64,000 nucleotides of DNA, from the NCBI RefSeq assembly GCF_002368335.1, contig NZ_AP018288.1, positions 426,948-490,947 of the forward strand, given 5' to 3'. Numbering within the stretch: the stretch's first letter is position 1; each line of letters begins with the position of its first letter. The stretch comes from Nostoc sp. NIES-4103 (GTDB lineage: Bacteria > Cyanobacteriota > Cyanobacteriia > Cyanobacteriales > Nostocaceae). Positions 37,090-45,870 of the stretch are shown here, piece by piece. Made by a program: the position numbers and the translations under genes. Below the pieces are notes generated by a model, which had not been told where the DNA came from, made no database searches, and saw nothing but the letters and a program-made list of their open reading frames with translations.

Positions 37090-38091
37090 ATGACTAAGAC
37101 AGCCTTAATTACAGGAATTACTGGTCAAGATGGCTACTATCTCAGCCATCTGCTTCTTAAGCAACATTACCGAGTTGTGGGATTAGTATCGCCACATCGA
37201 CAACCGAATTTAGCAAAACTGGGAGATTTGGCAACTCAGGTAGAAATTTACACAGTTGATTTGAGAGACAGTAAGGCGCTGTTGATTGCGGTTGAACAAC
37301 TGCGCCCCCAAGAAATTTACAATTTGGCTGCTCCTAGTTTTGTTCCTGATTCCTGGCAAGACCCTCTAGGTACTTTGGATTTAATCACCGGTACTGCTAC
37401 TCGCCTATTAGAAGCAGTGCGACAGGCTGGTTTATCTACACGGTTTTATCAAGCCAGCAGTTCTGAAATGTTTGGGGATGTATCTTGTTCTCCTCAAGAT
37501 GAGGAAAGCCCCTTTCATCCGAAAAATCCCTATGCAGCTGCTAAGTTACACGCCCACTGGACAATGGTACATCATCGGCAGCGCTACGGTTTATTTGCTT
37601 GTAGTGGAATTTTGTACAATCATGAGTCTCCCCTACGTCCACCTCAGTTTGTTACTCGCAAAGTTTCTTTAGCAGCTGCATCGATTAAATTGGGTTTAAC
37701 TCAAACCCTAGAAATGGGCAATTTGGATGCCAAACGCGATTGGGGATTTGCTGGAGATTATGTTGATGCAATGTGGCGAATGCTACAGGTTGATGAGCCA
37801 GAAGAATATGCAATTGGTACGGGGAAACTCCACAGTGTCAGGGAATTAGTTTCTACAGCCTTCGAGTGTGTGGGATTAAATTGGCAACGATTTGTAGTAA
37901 TTAATACTAGCTTATTAAGAGCAGACGAACATTTTCACTTGGTTGCCAACCCAAGCAAAGCGAAAAAGAATCTGAATTGGGAACCTCAAGTCAGCTTTGA
38001 GGAACTTGTAGAGAAAATGGTAAAAACAGATATGGAGCGGTTGCAAAATGGTCTGGTGACACCCGCCTGTGCATCCTCTCTGGGAGTATAA
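37090..38091 (+). CDS. gmd: GDP-mannose 4,6-dehydratase
   Basis: Converts GDP-D-mannose to GDP-4-keto-6-deoxymannose, the precursor of fucose and related sugars. The 333-residue protein is an SDR: ALITGITGQDGYYLSHLL binds NADP, SSSEMFGD holds the active Ser/Glu, and YAAAKLHAHW holds the Tyr-Lys pair. NHESPLRPPQFVTRKV and GNLDAKRDWGFAGDYVDAMW are specific to Gmd. In most Gmd the latter block reads GNLDARRDWGHA. A glycosyltransferase gene follows after nine bases, so the two probably form an operon. Confidence 0.92.
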   Translation: MTKTALITGITGQDGYYLSHLLLKQHYRVVGLVSPHRQPNLAKLGDLATQVEIYTVDLRDSKALLIAVEQLRPQEIYNLAAPSFVPDSWQDPLGTLDLITGTATRLLEAVRQAGLSTRFYQASSSEMFGDVSCSPQDEESPFHPKNPYAAAKLHAHWTMVHHRQRYGLFACSGILYNHESPLRPPQFVTRKVSLAAASIKLGLTQTLEMGNLDAKRDWGFAGDYVDAMWRMLQVDEPEEYAIGTGKLHSVRELVSTAFECVGLNWQRFVVINTSLLRADEHFHLVANPSKAKKNLNWEPQVSFEELVEKMVKTDMERLQNGLVTPACASSLGV

Positions 38092-38100
38092 AAAAGATAA

Positions 38101-39267
38101 ATGCTAATTGATACAGTCAAAGAAACCCTAAATTCAGGTGCTAATGTTAGCAAACAAGTCAACCATGCGTTCGTGTTTCTGGAAATTTTTCTACGTGAAG
38201 GTGGTATTCAATCATACGTAAAGGATATTTTTCGTGCATATTTGGGTTTAAGTGCTGGTTATCAAGCAGAAGTCTTTGTGCTACGAGATAGTTCTGATTG
38301 CTCAAATCCTTTCGAGTGCGATGATTTAAAGTTTAATTACTTTCAAAATCAGTCTCCTCAGATGGGCAGGGTGAAAATGGCTGTAGCTCTGTTTAAGTAT
38401 CTATTGCAAAAACGCCCCCAGCATGTTTTCTGCGGTCACATCAAGCTAGCAGTACTAGTACAAACCCTTTGCCAACCTCTGGGCATTCCCCACACTGTCT
38501 TAACTTACGGCAAAGAAGTTTGGGAACCACTCAAACCTCAAGAACGCCGCGCCCTAGCATCAGCAGCGGGAATTTGGACAATTAGTCGCTATAGCCGCGA
38601 TCGCGCCTGTGCTGCTAATAATCTAGACCCCAATAAGGTGAAAATGCTACCTTGTGCCATTGATGGAGAGCAATTTACTCCTGGGTCTAAACTACCGGAT
38701 TTAGTCGAAAAGTATGGTTTAACAGACGCTAAGGTGCTAATGACCGTGGCGCGACTGTGGTCAGGGGACATCTACAAAGGCGTCGATGTGACGATTCGGG
38801 CCTTACCCAAAATAGCTGAAGTTTTCCCACAAGTGAAATATTTGGTGATTGGTCGTGGCGATGACCAACCGCGATTAGCCCAGCTAGCCAAAGATTTAGG
38901 TGTGAGTTCGCGGGTTATTTTTGCAGGTTTCGTTCCCACAGAACAACTAATGGCACACTACCACCTTGCAGACGCTTATATTATGCCTTCTCAAGAAGGC
39001 TTTGGCATTGTTTATTTAGAAGCGATGGCTTGTGGGATACCAGTGCTATCCGGTGACAACGATGGCTCAGCTGACCCCTTGGCTGATGGTAAGCTGGGAT
39101 GGCGAGTGCCCCACCGTAATCCCGACGCAGTAGCAGCAGCTTGTATAGAAATTCTTAAAGGTAATGACCAACGTTGTGATGGACAGTGGTTACGAGAGCA
39201 AGCGATCGCCAATTTTGGCGTGGATGCCTTCCAAAAACAGCTTTTGTCTCTAGTCCAGAGTTTATAG
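38101..39267 (+). CDS. GT4-family glycosyltransferase
   Basis: The 388-residue protein has a GT-B fold. The N-terminal half holds GGIQSYVKDIFRAYL and the C-terminal half has VARLWSGDIYKGVD, the IGRGDDQPRLAQLAKDLG strand and the EGFGIVYLEAMACGIPVL nucleotide-sugar site, all typical of GT4. The donor could be GDP-linked, since gmd lies directly upstream, but this is inference. It likely works in surface or hormogonium polysaccharide synthesis. Confidence 0.88.
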   Translation: MLIDTVKETLNSGANVSKQVNHAFVFLEIFLREGGIQSYVKDIFRAYLGLSAGYQAEVFVLRDSSDCSNPFECDDLKFNYFQNQSPQMGRVKMAVALFKYLLQKRPQHVFCGHIKLAVLVQTLCQPLGIPHTVLTYGKEVWEPLKPQERRALASAAGIWTISRYSRDRACAANNLDPNKVKMLPCAIDGEQFTPGSKLPDLVEKYGLTDAKVLMTVARLWSGDIYKGVDVTIRALPKIAEVFPQVKYLVIGRGDDQPRLAQLAKDLGVSSRVIFAGFVPTEQLMAHYHLADAYIMPSQEGFGIVYLEAMACGIPVLSGDNDGSADPLADGKLGWRVPHRNPDAVAAACIEILKGNDQRCDGQWLREQAIANFGVDAFQKQLLSLVQSL

Positions 39268-39269
39268 TC

Positions 39270-39450
39270 CAAAAGAGTTAGTTGTTAGTGGTCAGTGGTC
39301 AGTTGTCAGTTGTCAGTGGTTAAAAAGCAGGAGGCAGGAGTGAAGAATTATTTCTCATCCCTTCATCTCCCCAGTCATCAGTCATCAATTGTCCCGCTCA
39401 TCTCCCCTTTCTTCACTATTAACTATTGACCACTGACTATTGACTACTCC
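39270..39450. repeat. Low-complexity dispersed repeats
   Basis: Runs of GTCAGTGGTCAGTTGTCAG and, reversed, ACTATTGACCACTGACTATT, with a CAGGAGGCAGGAG tract. They form an inverted pair and recur at about 50110 and 58400 in this window. Confidence 0.5.
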
Positions 39451-39494
39451 CTAAACTCGCTATCCTAGAGGGAGAGCAAGACAATATTTAAAAA

Positions 39495-39866
39495 ATGAGC
39501 CTTAAATCTTTTCAGCTAAATCTTGTCAATCTTCGCCCTTGGCTCACTGTGTTAGCAGTTTTCTGGTTACTAGCATCATTGGGCTTGGGCTGGTTGGTGA
39601 ATTCGCTATTGATTATTTTTGGATTGCTGCTGTTAGCACCTGTGATTGCCTTTTTCGGGTTTCGCTGGTGGCTGCAACGTAACTTGGTTACTGACCAGTG
39701 TCCGGTGTGCGGATATGAATTTACTGGTTTAAATAACAGCCAGTTGCAGTGCGCTAATTGCGGAGAACGCATATTAGTACAAAATGGTCATTTTCGGCGT
39801 TTTACGCCAGATGGCACAATTGATGTAACGGCAATTGAAGTACCAGCCAAATCACTGGAAGATTAA
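39495..39866 (+). CDS. Membrane protein with a C-terminal zinc ribbon
   Basis: The protein has 123 residues: two hydrophobic helices (about 15-33 and 36-58), then a zinc ribbon CPVCGYEF...CANCGERI and an acidic tail. It is a small conserved-looking cyanobacterial membrane protein with the ribbon presumably in the cytoplasm. The function is unknown. Confidence 0.7.
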   Translation: MSLKSFQLNLVNLRPWLTVLAVFWLLASLGLGWLVNSLLIIFGLLLLAPVIAFFGFRWWLQRNLVTDQCPVCGYEFTGLNNSQLQCANCGERILVQNGHFRRFTPDGTIDVTAIEVPAKSLED

Positions 39867-39948
39867 GCTGTTTGTCGGTTACTGAGTAGGTAAGAAATAT
39901 TCTTTATGGTTCACGGTTAGTGCTTTACTACTAACTGCGAACCTGAAT

Positions 39949-40701
39949 TTACTTATTTTCAGTATCAGCCAGTTTACTTTCAATATCTGATAGTTGCACC
40001 GCTCCAGAGAAATTTTTACTATTCATTACAAAAGTGGGTGTACCAGCAATACCCAATTTTTGAGCTAGTTGGATATCTTGCCCAATAGCAGTATTTGCAA
40101 GCAAGCGATCGCCCTGAAACTTTTGCAAATCCAAATTGAGTTTTTTGGCAATATCTAAATACAAATCTTCACCAAGTTGCTTTTGATTAGCAAACAAAGC
40201 ATCGTGATATTCCCAGAACTTACCCTGCTGATTTGCCGCCCAAGCAGCTTGTGCGGCTGGCAATGCCTCAGCATGAATAGCAGCTAAGGGTAAATGTTTA
40301 TAAGTTAATATTAAATCATTCTGATGATTTGCTAGCAATGACTTAAGTGTTTTATGCGCCTCCGCACAGTAGGGACATTGAAAGTCAGAGAATTCTATTA
40401 ATACAGTTTTTGATTGAGCCGGGCCGATAGTAGGAGAATTGCCAATTACAACTTGGGGATTATTTTTTAAATCCTGTAAAAAAGCCTGTTGTGCTTGCTT
40501 GAATTTCTGTTGCTGTCGCTGCTGGTACACCTGGACGGATTCGAGAATTACCTCTGGGTGTTGGCGGAGAATTTGTAAAACTTGCTGTTCTAGTTGGGGA
40601 TTAATTTCGCTGACTGCTTGTGCAGGAAGTGACCAGCCTAACACTAGACAAACTAAACTCAAGATTAGCCAGGTACGTAGATGATCAAATAATTGACGCA
40701 T
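39949..40701 (-). CDS. DsbA-family thiol oxidoreductase
   Basis: The protein has 250 residues: a signal peptide (cleavage near PAQA-VS), a helical segment (about 35-85), then a thioredoxin fold with the CPYC active site in EFSDFQCPYCAEAHKTL. The cis-Pro loop is AGTPTFVMN. It resembles the secreted BdbD/DsbA-like group of cyanobacteria and should form or shuffle disulfides in the periplasm or thylakoid lumen. No DsbB or VKOR gene lies beside it. Confidence 0.87.
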   Translation of the reverse strand: MRQLFDHLRTWLILSLVCLVLGWSLPAQAVSEINPQLEQQVLQILRQHPEVILESVQVYQQRQQQKFKQAQQAFLQDLKNNPQVVIGNSPTIGPAQSKTVLIEFSDFQCPYCAEAHKTLKSLLANHQNDLILTYKHLPLAAIHAEALPAAQAAWAANQQGKFWEYHDALFANQKQLGEDLYLDIAKKLNLDLQKFQGDRLLANTAIGQDIQLAQKLGIAGTPTFVMNSKNFSGAVQLSDIESKLADTENK

Positions 40702-40902
40702 ACCAAAATACTGAATAATTCAATATTTTTATACTACTGAAAAAATCAGAGATTCCATGTTGTAAAATTTTTCATCAAATATATTTACAAATTGTGCCAA
40801 TTGTACAGGTATCTTTGCAAGTATAATTAAATCTAATATGTCCGCAGCTGCGATCGCGCAGGGCAAATGCACCTAAAAACAGTAATAATTACGAATTACG
40901 AA

Positions 40903-41772
40903 TTACGAATTAGTAATTATTTTGACTGTACTATCAATGGGTAGTGAGAAGTCACGAGACCATTCATTCCAAGAACCAAAATAATTTCTAGCAGAAATTC
41001 CTGCCTCTTCAAGGGCTATTAATGTATTAGCAGCCCTTGAACCTTTAAAGCAGTATACATAGACAATCGACTCTGAAGTAATACCTACTGACTGACAAAT
41101 TTCTCGGATTTCGGCAGGCGATCGCAACGTGGTAATTTCCGAATCACAATTCATGAAACGATGCCATTCTATCCATACTGCGTTAGGGATTCTACCTTTA
41201 CGAGGACAAAAATCAGGATTGTAGGGAGAAGAACTCAGTCCAAGCCATTCTTCCCTATCGCGCACATCTAATTTAATAATTTCTGGATTGTTAATTGCTT
41301 CCAACATCTCGGTTGTAGTCACCATCATGTCAGCTTGAGGATGCAATCGAAATATGCTGCTTTCAGGTTGAGGAACTTCATCAGTGGTAGGTAATCCAGC
41401 AGCTAGCCAAGCTTGATATCCTCCTTGTAAAACAGATACCTGAGTGCAACCCAAATACTTTAATAAAAAAGCTGCTCTACAAGATTGTCCGTAACCTTTA
41501 TTTAAAGCATCTTCATATACAATTATCTTTTCTGTACCAGATATTCCTACCTCACTCATAATTTTGGCAAAATGCTCTTGCAATTGCTTTAATCCTGCTG
41601 GGTAAGAATTCTCTAAAAGATAAGTAAAAAATTCTCTAATATTGATAGATTGAGGAATATGAGAGACAGCATATTCTTCTTGGCTCCGCGTATCTATAAC
41701 CACAGTATTTAATGATTTTTGTGCTAACAGAGACGTGAGTTCTTGAGGAGAGATAAAGAGTTTTGTATTCAC
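40903..41772 (-). CDS. Sulfurtransferase with two rhodanese domains
   Basis: The protein has 289 residues. The N-terminal rhodanese domain (about 8-130) has VVIDTRSQEEYAVSHIPQSINI and an RAAFLLKYLG segment without Cys at the active position. The C-terminal domain has LDVRDREEWLGL and the active loop VYCFKGSRAANTL, so the Cys there should carry the persulfide. This is the thiosulfate/3-mercaptopyruvate sulfurtransferase layout. The exact sulfur donor cannot be fixed: the loop CFKGSR is neither the standard rhodanese CRxGxR nor the MST CGSGVT. Confidence 0.87.
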   Translation of the reverse strand: MNTKLFISPQELTSLLAQKSLNTVVIDTRSQEEYAVSHIPQSINIREFFTYLLENSYPAGLKQLQEHFAKIMSEVGISGTEKIIVYEDALNKGYGQSCRAAFLLKYLGCTQVSVLQGGYQAWLAAGLPTTDEVPQPESSIFRLHPQADMMVTTTEMLEAINNPEIIKLDVRDREEWLGLSSSPYNPDFCPRKGRIPNAVWIEWHRFMNCDSEITTLRSPAEIREICQSVGITSESIVYVYCFKGSRAANTLIALEEAGISARNYFGSWNEWSRDFSLPIDSTVKIITNS

Positions 41773-41955
41773 GCTTTCATGCTTCTGTTATCGTGCCATT
41801 AGGCATTATTGCATCCAATATATTTGTGCTTGGAAGTGAAAGTTACAGAATAACTAATGTTGAGTGTTATGGAAAAACTTTTTTGTAATAATTGTGATCA
41901 AAGCAACAAATAAATTAAGCTAAATTAAGAAATTTTTTATAAAGTAAATCTTCAG

Positions 41956-42068
41956 GTAGGGTGTGTTATGGCTTTAGCCTAACGCACCACTATTTATATG
42001 GCGCGTTAGGCGCTTTTATTATGTTTTTCGTGGCAAATCATCTAAAAGTATGCGCCTAACACACCTAC
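41956..42068. repeat. Palindromic element with GTAGGGTGTGTTA ends
   Basis: The ends GTAGGGTGTGTTA and TAACACACCTAC are inverted with one base gap. Inside is a second pair, GCCTAACGC/GCGTTAGGC. The 113-base length and ends point to a small non-autonomous element or dispersed repeat just upstream of the NACHT gene. Confidence 0.6.
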
Positions 42069-42191
42069 GGTAATTTTATTTTTACTAAAAAACCAAATTA
42101 AACAAGATTAAAGGTCGAAGTGTTAACACTGAAAAATTTTATTTGTTAGTATAGAAAACACCGTTTAGCTATTCTCAGTCAATTCACTGGC

Positions 42192-45100
42192 ATGGTTGAA
42201 GATAAAAGCATTGATTTTCAAGCATATCTACAATTTCTCTGTGTAGATGACACATACAGAGAGTGGCAGGAATTTTATACACCAATCGATGCCTTAGACC
42301 GTCAACGAATTGAACTGAAAAAATCTCGAAGACGTTTGGACTTGGGGTTGATGGTGCAGACGATACAGCCACCACAACCGCAAGGGCAACCATTAGAAAG
42401 AGAAAAAATTGAATGGTTGAATGTTCTCGAAGGGTTACGGAAGTATGCAGCTAACCATGTTTTATTAAAAGGAAAACCAGGTTCAGGTAAATCGACTGCT
42501 TTAAAACGGCTATTGTGGGAAGAAGCAGAAAAAGCCAAAACAGACTCGCAAGCCAAAATCCCTGTTTTGGTACAACTGCGACGGTATAAAACTTCCGTTT
42601 TGGGTATCATTCAGGATTTTTTGATTGAAAATCAATTGTTACTTAGTGAAACTCAAATTGAAAATTTGCTGTTCACAGGGCGGTTCTTGTTACTTATTGA
42701 TGGGTTGAATGAATTGCCTAATGAAGAGGCAAGACGAGATTTATATGGATTTCGGGAGAAATATTTTCGAGTCACACCGATGATTTTCACCACCAGAGAT
42801 TTAGGGGTTGATTTAGGCATTGAGAAAAAGCTGGAAATGCAACCCCTGACAGAAGGGCAGATGCAGCAGTTTGTCCGGGCTTATTTGCCAGAGGTGGGTG
42901 ACGAGATGCTGCGGCGGTTGGGTGGGCGTTTGCGAGAGTTAGGAGAAACGCCACTGTTACTATCGATGCTGTGTGAGGTATTTGACTACAGCAAACAAAT
43001 CCCGACTAGCTTGGGTTCGCTGTTTCGTTGGTTTTCTGGAGAGTATGACAAACTCAAGGTAGATGTTCCAATTTCTGAAGGTTTACGAAATTGGCAGTCT
43101 GAGTTATTGCAGCATCTAGCATTTGTAATGATGCAAGGTGATAGTCCTACAGAGTTTCGACTATCGATTTCTAAACAGCAAGCTAGGAATATTTTGACAG
43201 AATTTTTGCAGGGCAAAGTAGCCTTTGCTGATGATTGTGCAAGGCGCTGGTTGGAAGATTTGCTTAGGTATCACCTGATTCAACTGCGAACAGATGATCA
43301 AATTGAGTTTCGCCACCAGTTGCTTCAAGAATACTACGCCGCCGAAAAGCTGTTCCAACTGCTTTCTAAGATTAGTGATGAAAGGTTGAAACGGGATTAT
43401 CTTAATTATTTGAAGTGGACAGAATCTCTAGCGCTGATGTTAGCGTTGGTAGACAATGAAAAGCAAACTGTACAAATAGTAAACTTAGCTTTGGAAGTAG
43501 ATTTGATGTTAGGGGCAAGGCTGGCGGGGGAAGCAAGGAAGGAGTTTCAGGAGAAAACGGTGGACTTAGTTTTGGGGTTAAATACTTCCCAGGAACTCAA
43601 ATTTTATCTTTTAGGTTTAACAGGTTCTGAAAAAGCACTTCCATCATTGCTAAAAGCATGGAATAGTCGAGATTATAAAAATGATTACATTGTTGCTGAG
43701 GCTTTAGCATATGTCGGCTATGATGAGGCAATGTCTACAATTATTCAATTGGAAGATGAGTATATTTCTAGCTTAGCGGAGGCTGAACAGTACGAAGATG
43801 ACTACGAAGATTATCTGTATCACAATATTGTTTCCGAGTTAGAAAGTATTACTTTATCGGATACAGCAATTGATCAACTATTGATTTTGTTAAAAAATCA
43901 AATACTGATCAGTCCAAAAGGTTCTGATTATTATTTAAAAGGAAGAAATTATCAAGCCAAGAAGATATTAGGTGAAAAAGTCTTTAATCAAGTTATTTCA
44001 ATTTTATTACAAGCATTAAATCATCAAGATTTTCGTGTCCGCTATCATGCAGCCTTCGCATTAGGGAATATTGGCTCAGAGATGGAAGTTGTAGCTTTAA
44101 TAGAAGCTGTCAAAGATGAAAATTGTTTTGTGCGTTCTATGGCAATAGAAGCATTAGGAGAGCTTGGAAGTATTAAAGCGGTTTCTGCATTGATTGAAGC
44201 AGTAAGTGATGACAAGCCTTTTATACGTTCTAGGGCGGTTGAAGCCTTAGGCAAAATTGGTAGTGACAAGGCAGTTTCTACTTTAATTAAAGCGCTGAAT
44301 GATGAAAAATATTTTGTGCGTTTAAAGGTAGCTGAAGCATTAGGTAAAATTGGCAACAAAACTGCGGTTACCGCTTTGATAGGAGCCTTTAATGATCAAG
44401 AATCAGAAGTTCGTCTGAAGGTGATTGAAGCATTAGGTAAAATTGGCGGCGATACGGCAATTCCTGCCTTGATAAAAGCCTTAAATGATGAACAATCAGA
44501 TATTTGCTCAACGGCAAAAGAGGGATTAATTTCTATCCGCAACTCTTTAGTAAAGGAGGTATTACAAAATATATATAATTCTCCATATGATTATGAAAAC
44601 ACGTTTGTTTCTGAAACTGCCGCAAACAAGTTAGCTCAAATTTGTAATGACTGTCTGCAATGTATTCTCAGTAACTCTAATTTAATGAATAAGTGGAAAG
44701 ATTTATCTATCCATTTAAATTCAAAAATATCATCAAATAATGATTTGATAAAATGTGAACTGCTATACCAGATATGGGAGGTACTATTAACCCTAATGCC
44801 AGAACTTGCAACTAATCAAAAAGATATGATTTTAGTAATTCAAAAGCTTTGCAAGTTTTATAATTATGCAATTTTTTCTTCTCCTCCATCTGAAGAAGAG
44901 AAACAGTCAGATCCTTTACTTGATACTTTAAATAGACTCAATCAAACTATGTCGGAAACTCCTAAAGTACAAATGAATTTTTATGCTTCTATTAATAGCA
45001 GCAATGTTGCTGGAAATGTTGAAGGTGATAATATTAACACGCAAAATAATTACCCAACAATACAAAATATTGCTGAAGTAGAAAAAGTACTACAGCAATT

Positions 45101-45347
45101 GCTTGAGCAAATAGAGCAGACTAAACCAACGCCAATTCAAGCTCAATTAATTGTTGATCAAGCTGTTGAGAAACATCCAGTACTCAAAGACGCGCAAATT
45201 ATTGAGCAAGCCATTAAACGTTATCCACCCCTCAAAGTACGTTTGCAAAGAGTGATAATCGCAGCAGGTATTGAAACTGTAAAAGTGTTATTTGCTCCTG
45301 CTGGTATTGTAATTGAAGCAATTAGAGCTTGGACTGAACCCGAATAG
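42192..45347 (+). CDS. NACHT-HEAT STAND protein with a C-terminal amyloid-like peptide
   Basis: The protein has 1051 residues. A short N-terminal helical part is followed by a NACHT NTPase with Walker A GKPGSGKS (94-101) and Walker B LLLIDGLNE (166-174). A winged-helix and linker region runs to about 560. HEAT repeats of about 31 residues (about 615-785, motif AxEALGKIGxxxAVxxLI) follow. After a helical segment comes the Gly/Asn peptide MNFYASINSSNVAGNVEGDN (from 928) and a helical end rich in KHP/RYPPLK. Proteins of this type are intracellular sensors in defence or cell death. The effector is not in the same polypeptide. The peptide may recruit one by amyloid-like assembly. Confidence 0.88.
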   Translation: MVEDKSIDFQAYLQFLCVDDTYREWQEFYTPIDALDRQRIELKKSRRRLDLGLMVQTIQPPQPQGQPLEREKIEWLNVLEGLRKYAANHVLLKGKPGSGKSTALKRLLWEEAEKAKTDSQAKIPVLVQLRRYKTSVLGIIQDFLIENQLLLSETQIENLLFTGRFLLLIDGLNELPNEEARRDLYGFREKYFRVTPMIFTTRDLGVDLGIEKKLEMQPLTEGQMQQFVRAYLPEVGDEMLRRLGGRLRELGETPLLLSMLCEVFDYSKQIPTSLGSLFRWFSGEYDKLKVDVPISEGLRNWQSELLQHLAFVMMQGDSPTEFRLSISKQQARNILTEFLQGKVAFADDCARRWLEDLLRYHLIQLRTDDQIEFRHQLLQEYYAAEKLFQLLSKISDERLKRDYLNYLKWTESLALMLALVDNEKQTVQIVNLALEVDLMLGARLAGEARKEFQEKTVDLVLGLNTSQELKFYLLGLTGSEKALPSLLKAWNSRDYKNDYIVAEALAYVGYDEAMSTIIQLEDEYISSLAEAEQYEDDYEDYLYHNIVSELESITLSDTAIDQLLILLKNQILISPKGSDYYLKGRNYQAKKILGEKVFNQVISILLQALNHQDFRVRYHAAFALGNIGSEMEVVALIEAVKDENCFVRSMAIEALGELGSIKAVSALIEAVSDDKPFIRSRAVEALGKIGSDKAVSTLIKALNDEKYFVRLKVAEALGKIGNKTAVTALIGAFNDQESEVRLKVIEALGKIGGDTAIPALIKALNDEQSDICSTAKEGLISIRNSLVKEVLQNIYNSPYDYENTFVSETAANKLAQICNDCLQCILSNSNLMNKWKDLSIHLNSKISSNNDLIKCELLYQIWEVLLTLMPELATNQKDMILVIQKLCKFYNYAIFSSPPSEEEKQSDPLLDTLNRLNQTMSETPKVQMNFYASINSSNVAGNVEGDNINTQNNYPTIQNIAEVEKVLQQLLEQIEQTKPTPIQAQLIVDQAVEKHPVLKDAQIIEQAIKRYPPLKVRLQRVIIAAGIETVKVLFAPAGIVIEAIRAWTEPE

Positions 45348-45763
45348 AAATTGTTGGCTAATTTTTTTCAGGCTATGTCATCAGGCAATACGATTCAGTT
45401 AGAGTTAAAACTCTTTGCTAAAGTCAATTTTTTTAACGTAGACGCGTAAGCGGCTTGCCGCAGGCTACCGCAGAGGCGCAGAGGACTCAGAGAGAAGGGA
45501 AAAATGCCTAACTGAACTGTATTGTGTCATCAGGCACATCTGTTACATTGATATCCAAAGACTTGCACATCGTCTTCAGCGAAACTTTGTATAAACAGCC
45601 AGTTCAACTATTGAGTTGTAGTTACAGCATATTTCATTTGAGTGAGGTACAAAAGGGCGGGCAGGATGCCCACCCCACAAGATTTAACATTAAGATGTGT
45701 ACTTCATTTACTTGCAAACTGCTGTATCTTTACAAGTATGAGAGCGATCGCGTTTTTTAACTA
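45348..45763. other. Non-coding gap with dispersed repeats
   Basis: It contains a TAGACGCGTAAGCGGCTTGCC-type tract and the repeat GGGCGGGCAGGATGCCCACC (about 45655-45674), which recurs at about 54881-54900 with one change. No gene is seen. Confidence 0.45.
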
Positions 45764-45857
45764 TAGGACTTACGCACTCGTGACGAAAAACTAAGCTTTT
45801 GAGATTACAACGCTAAGCTCGTAATGACGTAAAATCGTAGCCCGTGCGTAAGTCCTG
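45764..45857. mobile_element. Miniature inverted-repeat element
   Basis: The ends GGACTTACGCAC and GTGCGTAAGTCC are perfect inverted 12-mers 94 bases apart, flanked by TA on the left. There is no coding capacity. It resembles the non-autonomous elements with GGACTTACGCA ends common in Nostoc-type genomes. It lies just after the dnaE stop codon. Confidence 0.65.
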
Positions 45858-45870
45858 AACTAATACAATT

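Noticed and set aside
41956..42068. Riboswitch leader of the NACHT gene
   Set aside because: The inverted GTAGGGTGTGTTA ends and internal palindrome fit a dispersed element better. No known riboswitch blocks are seen.
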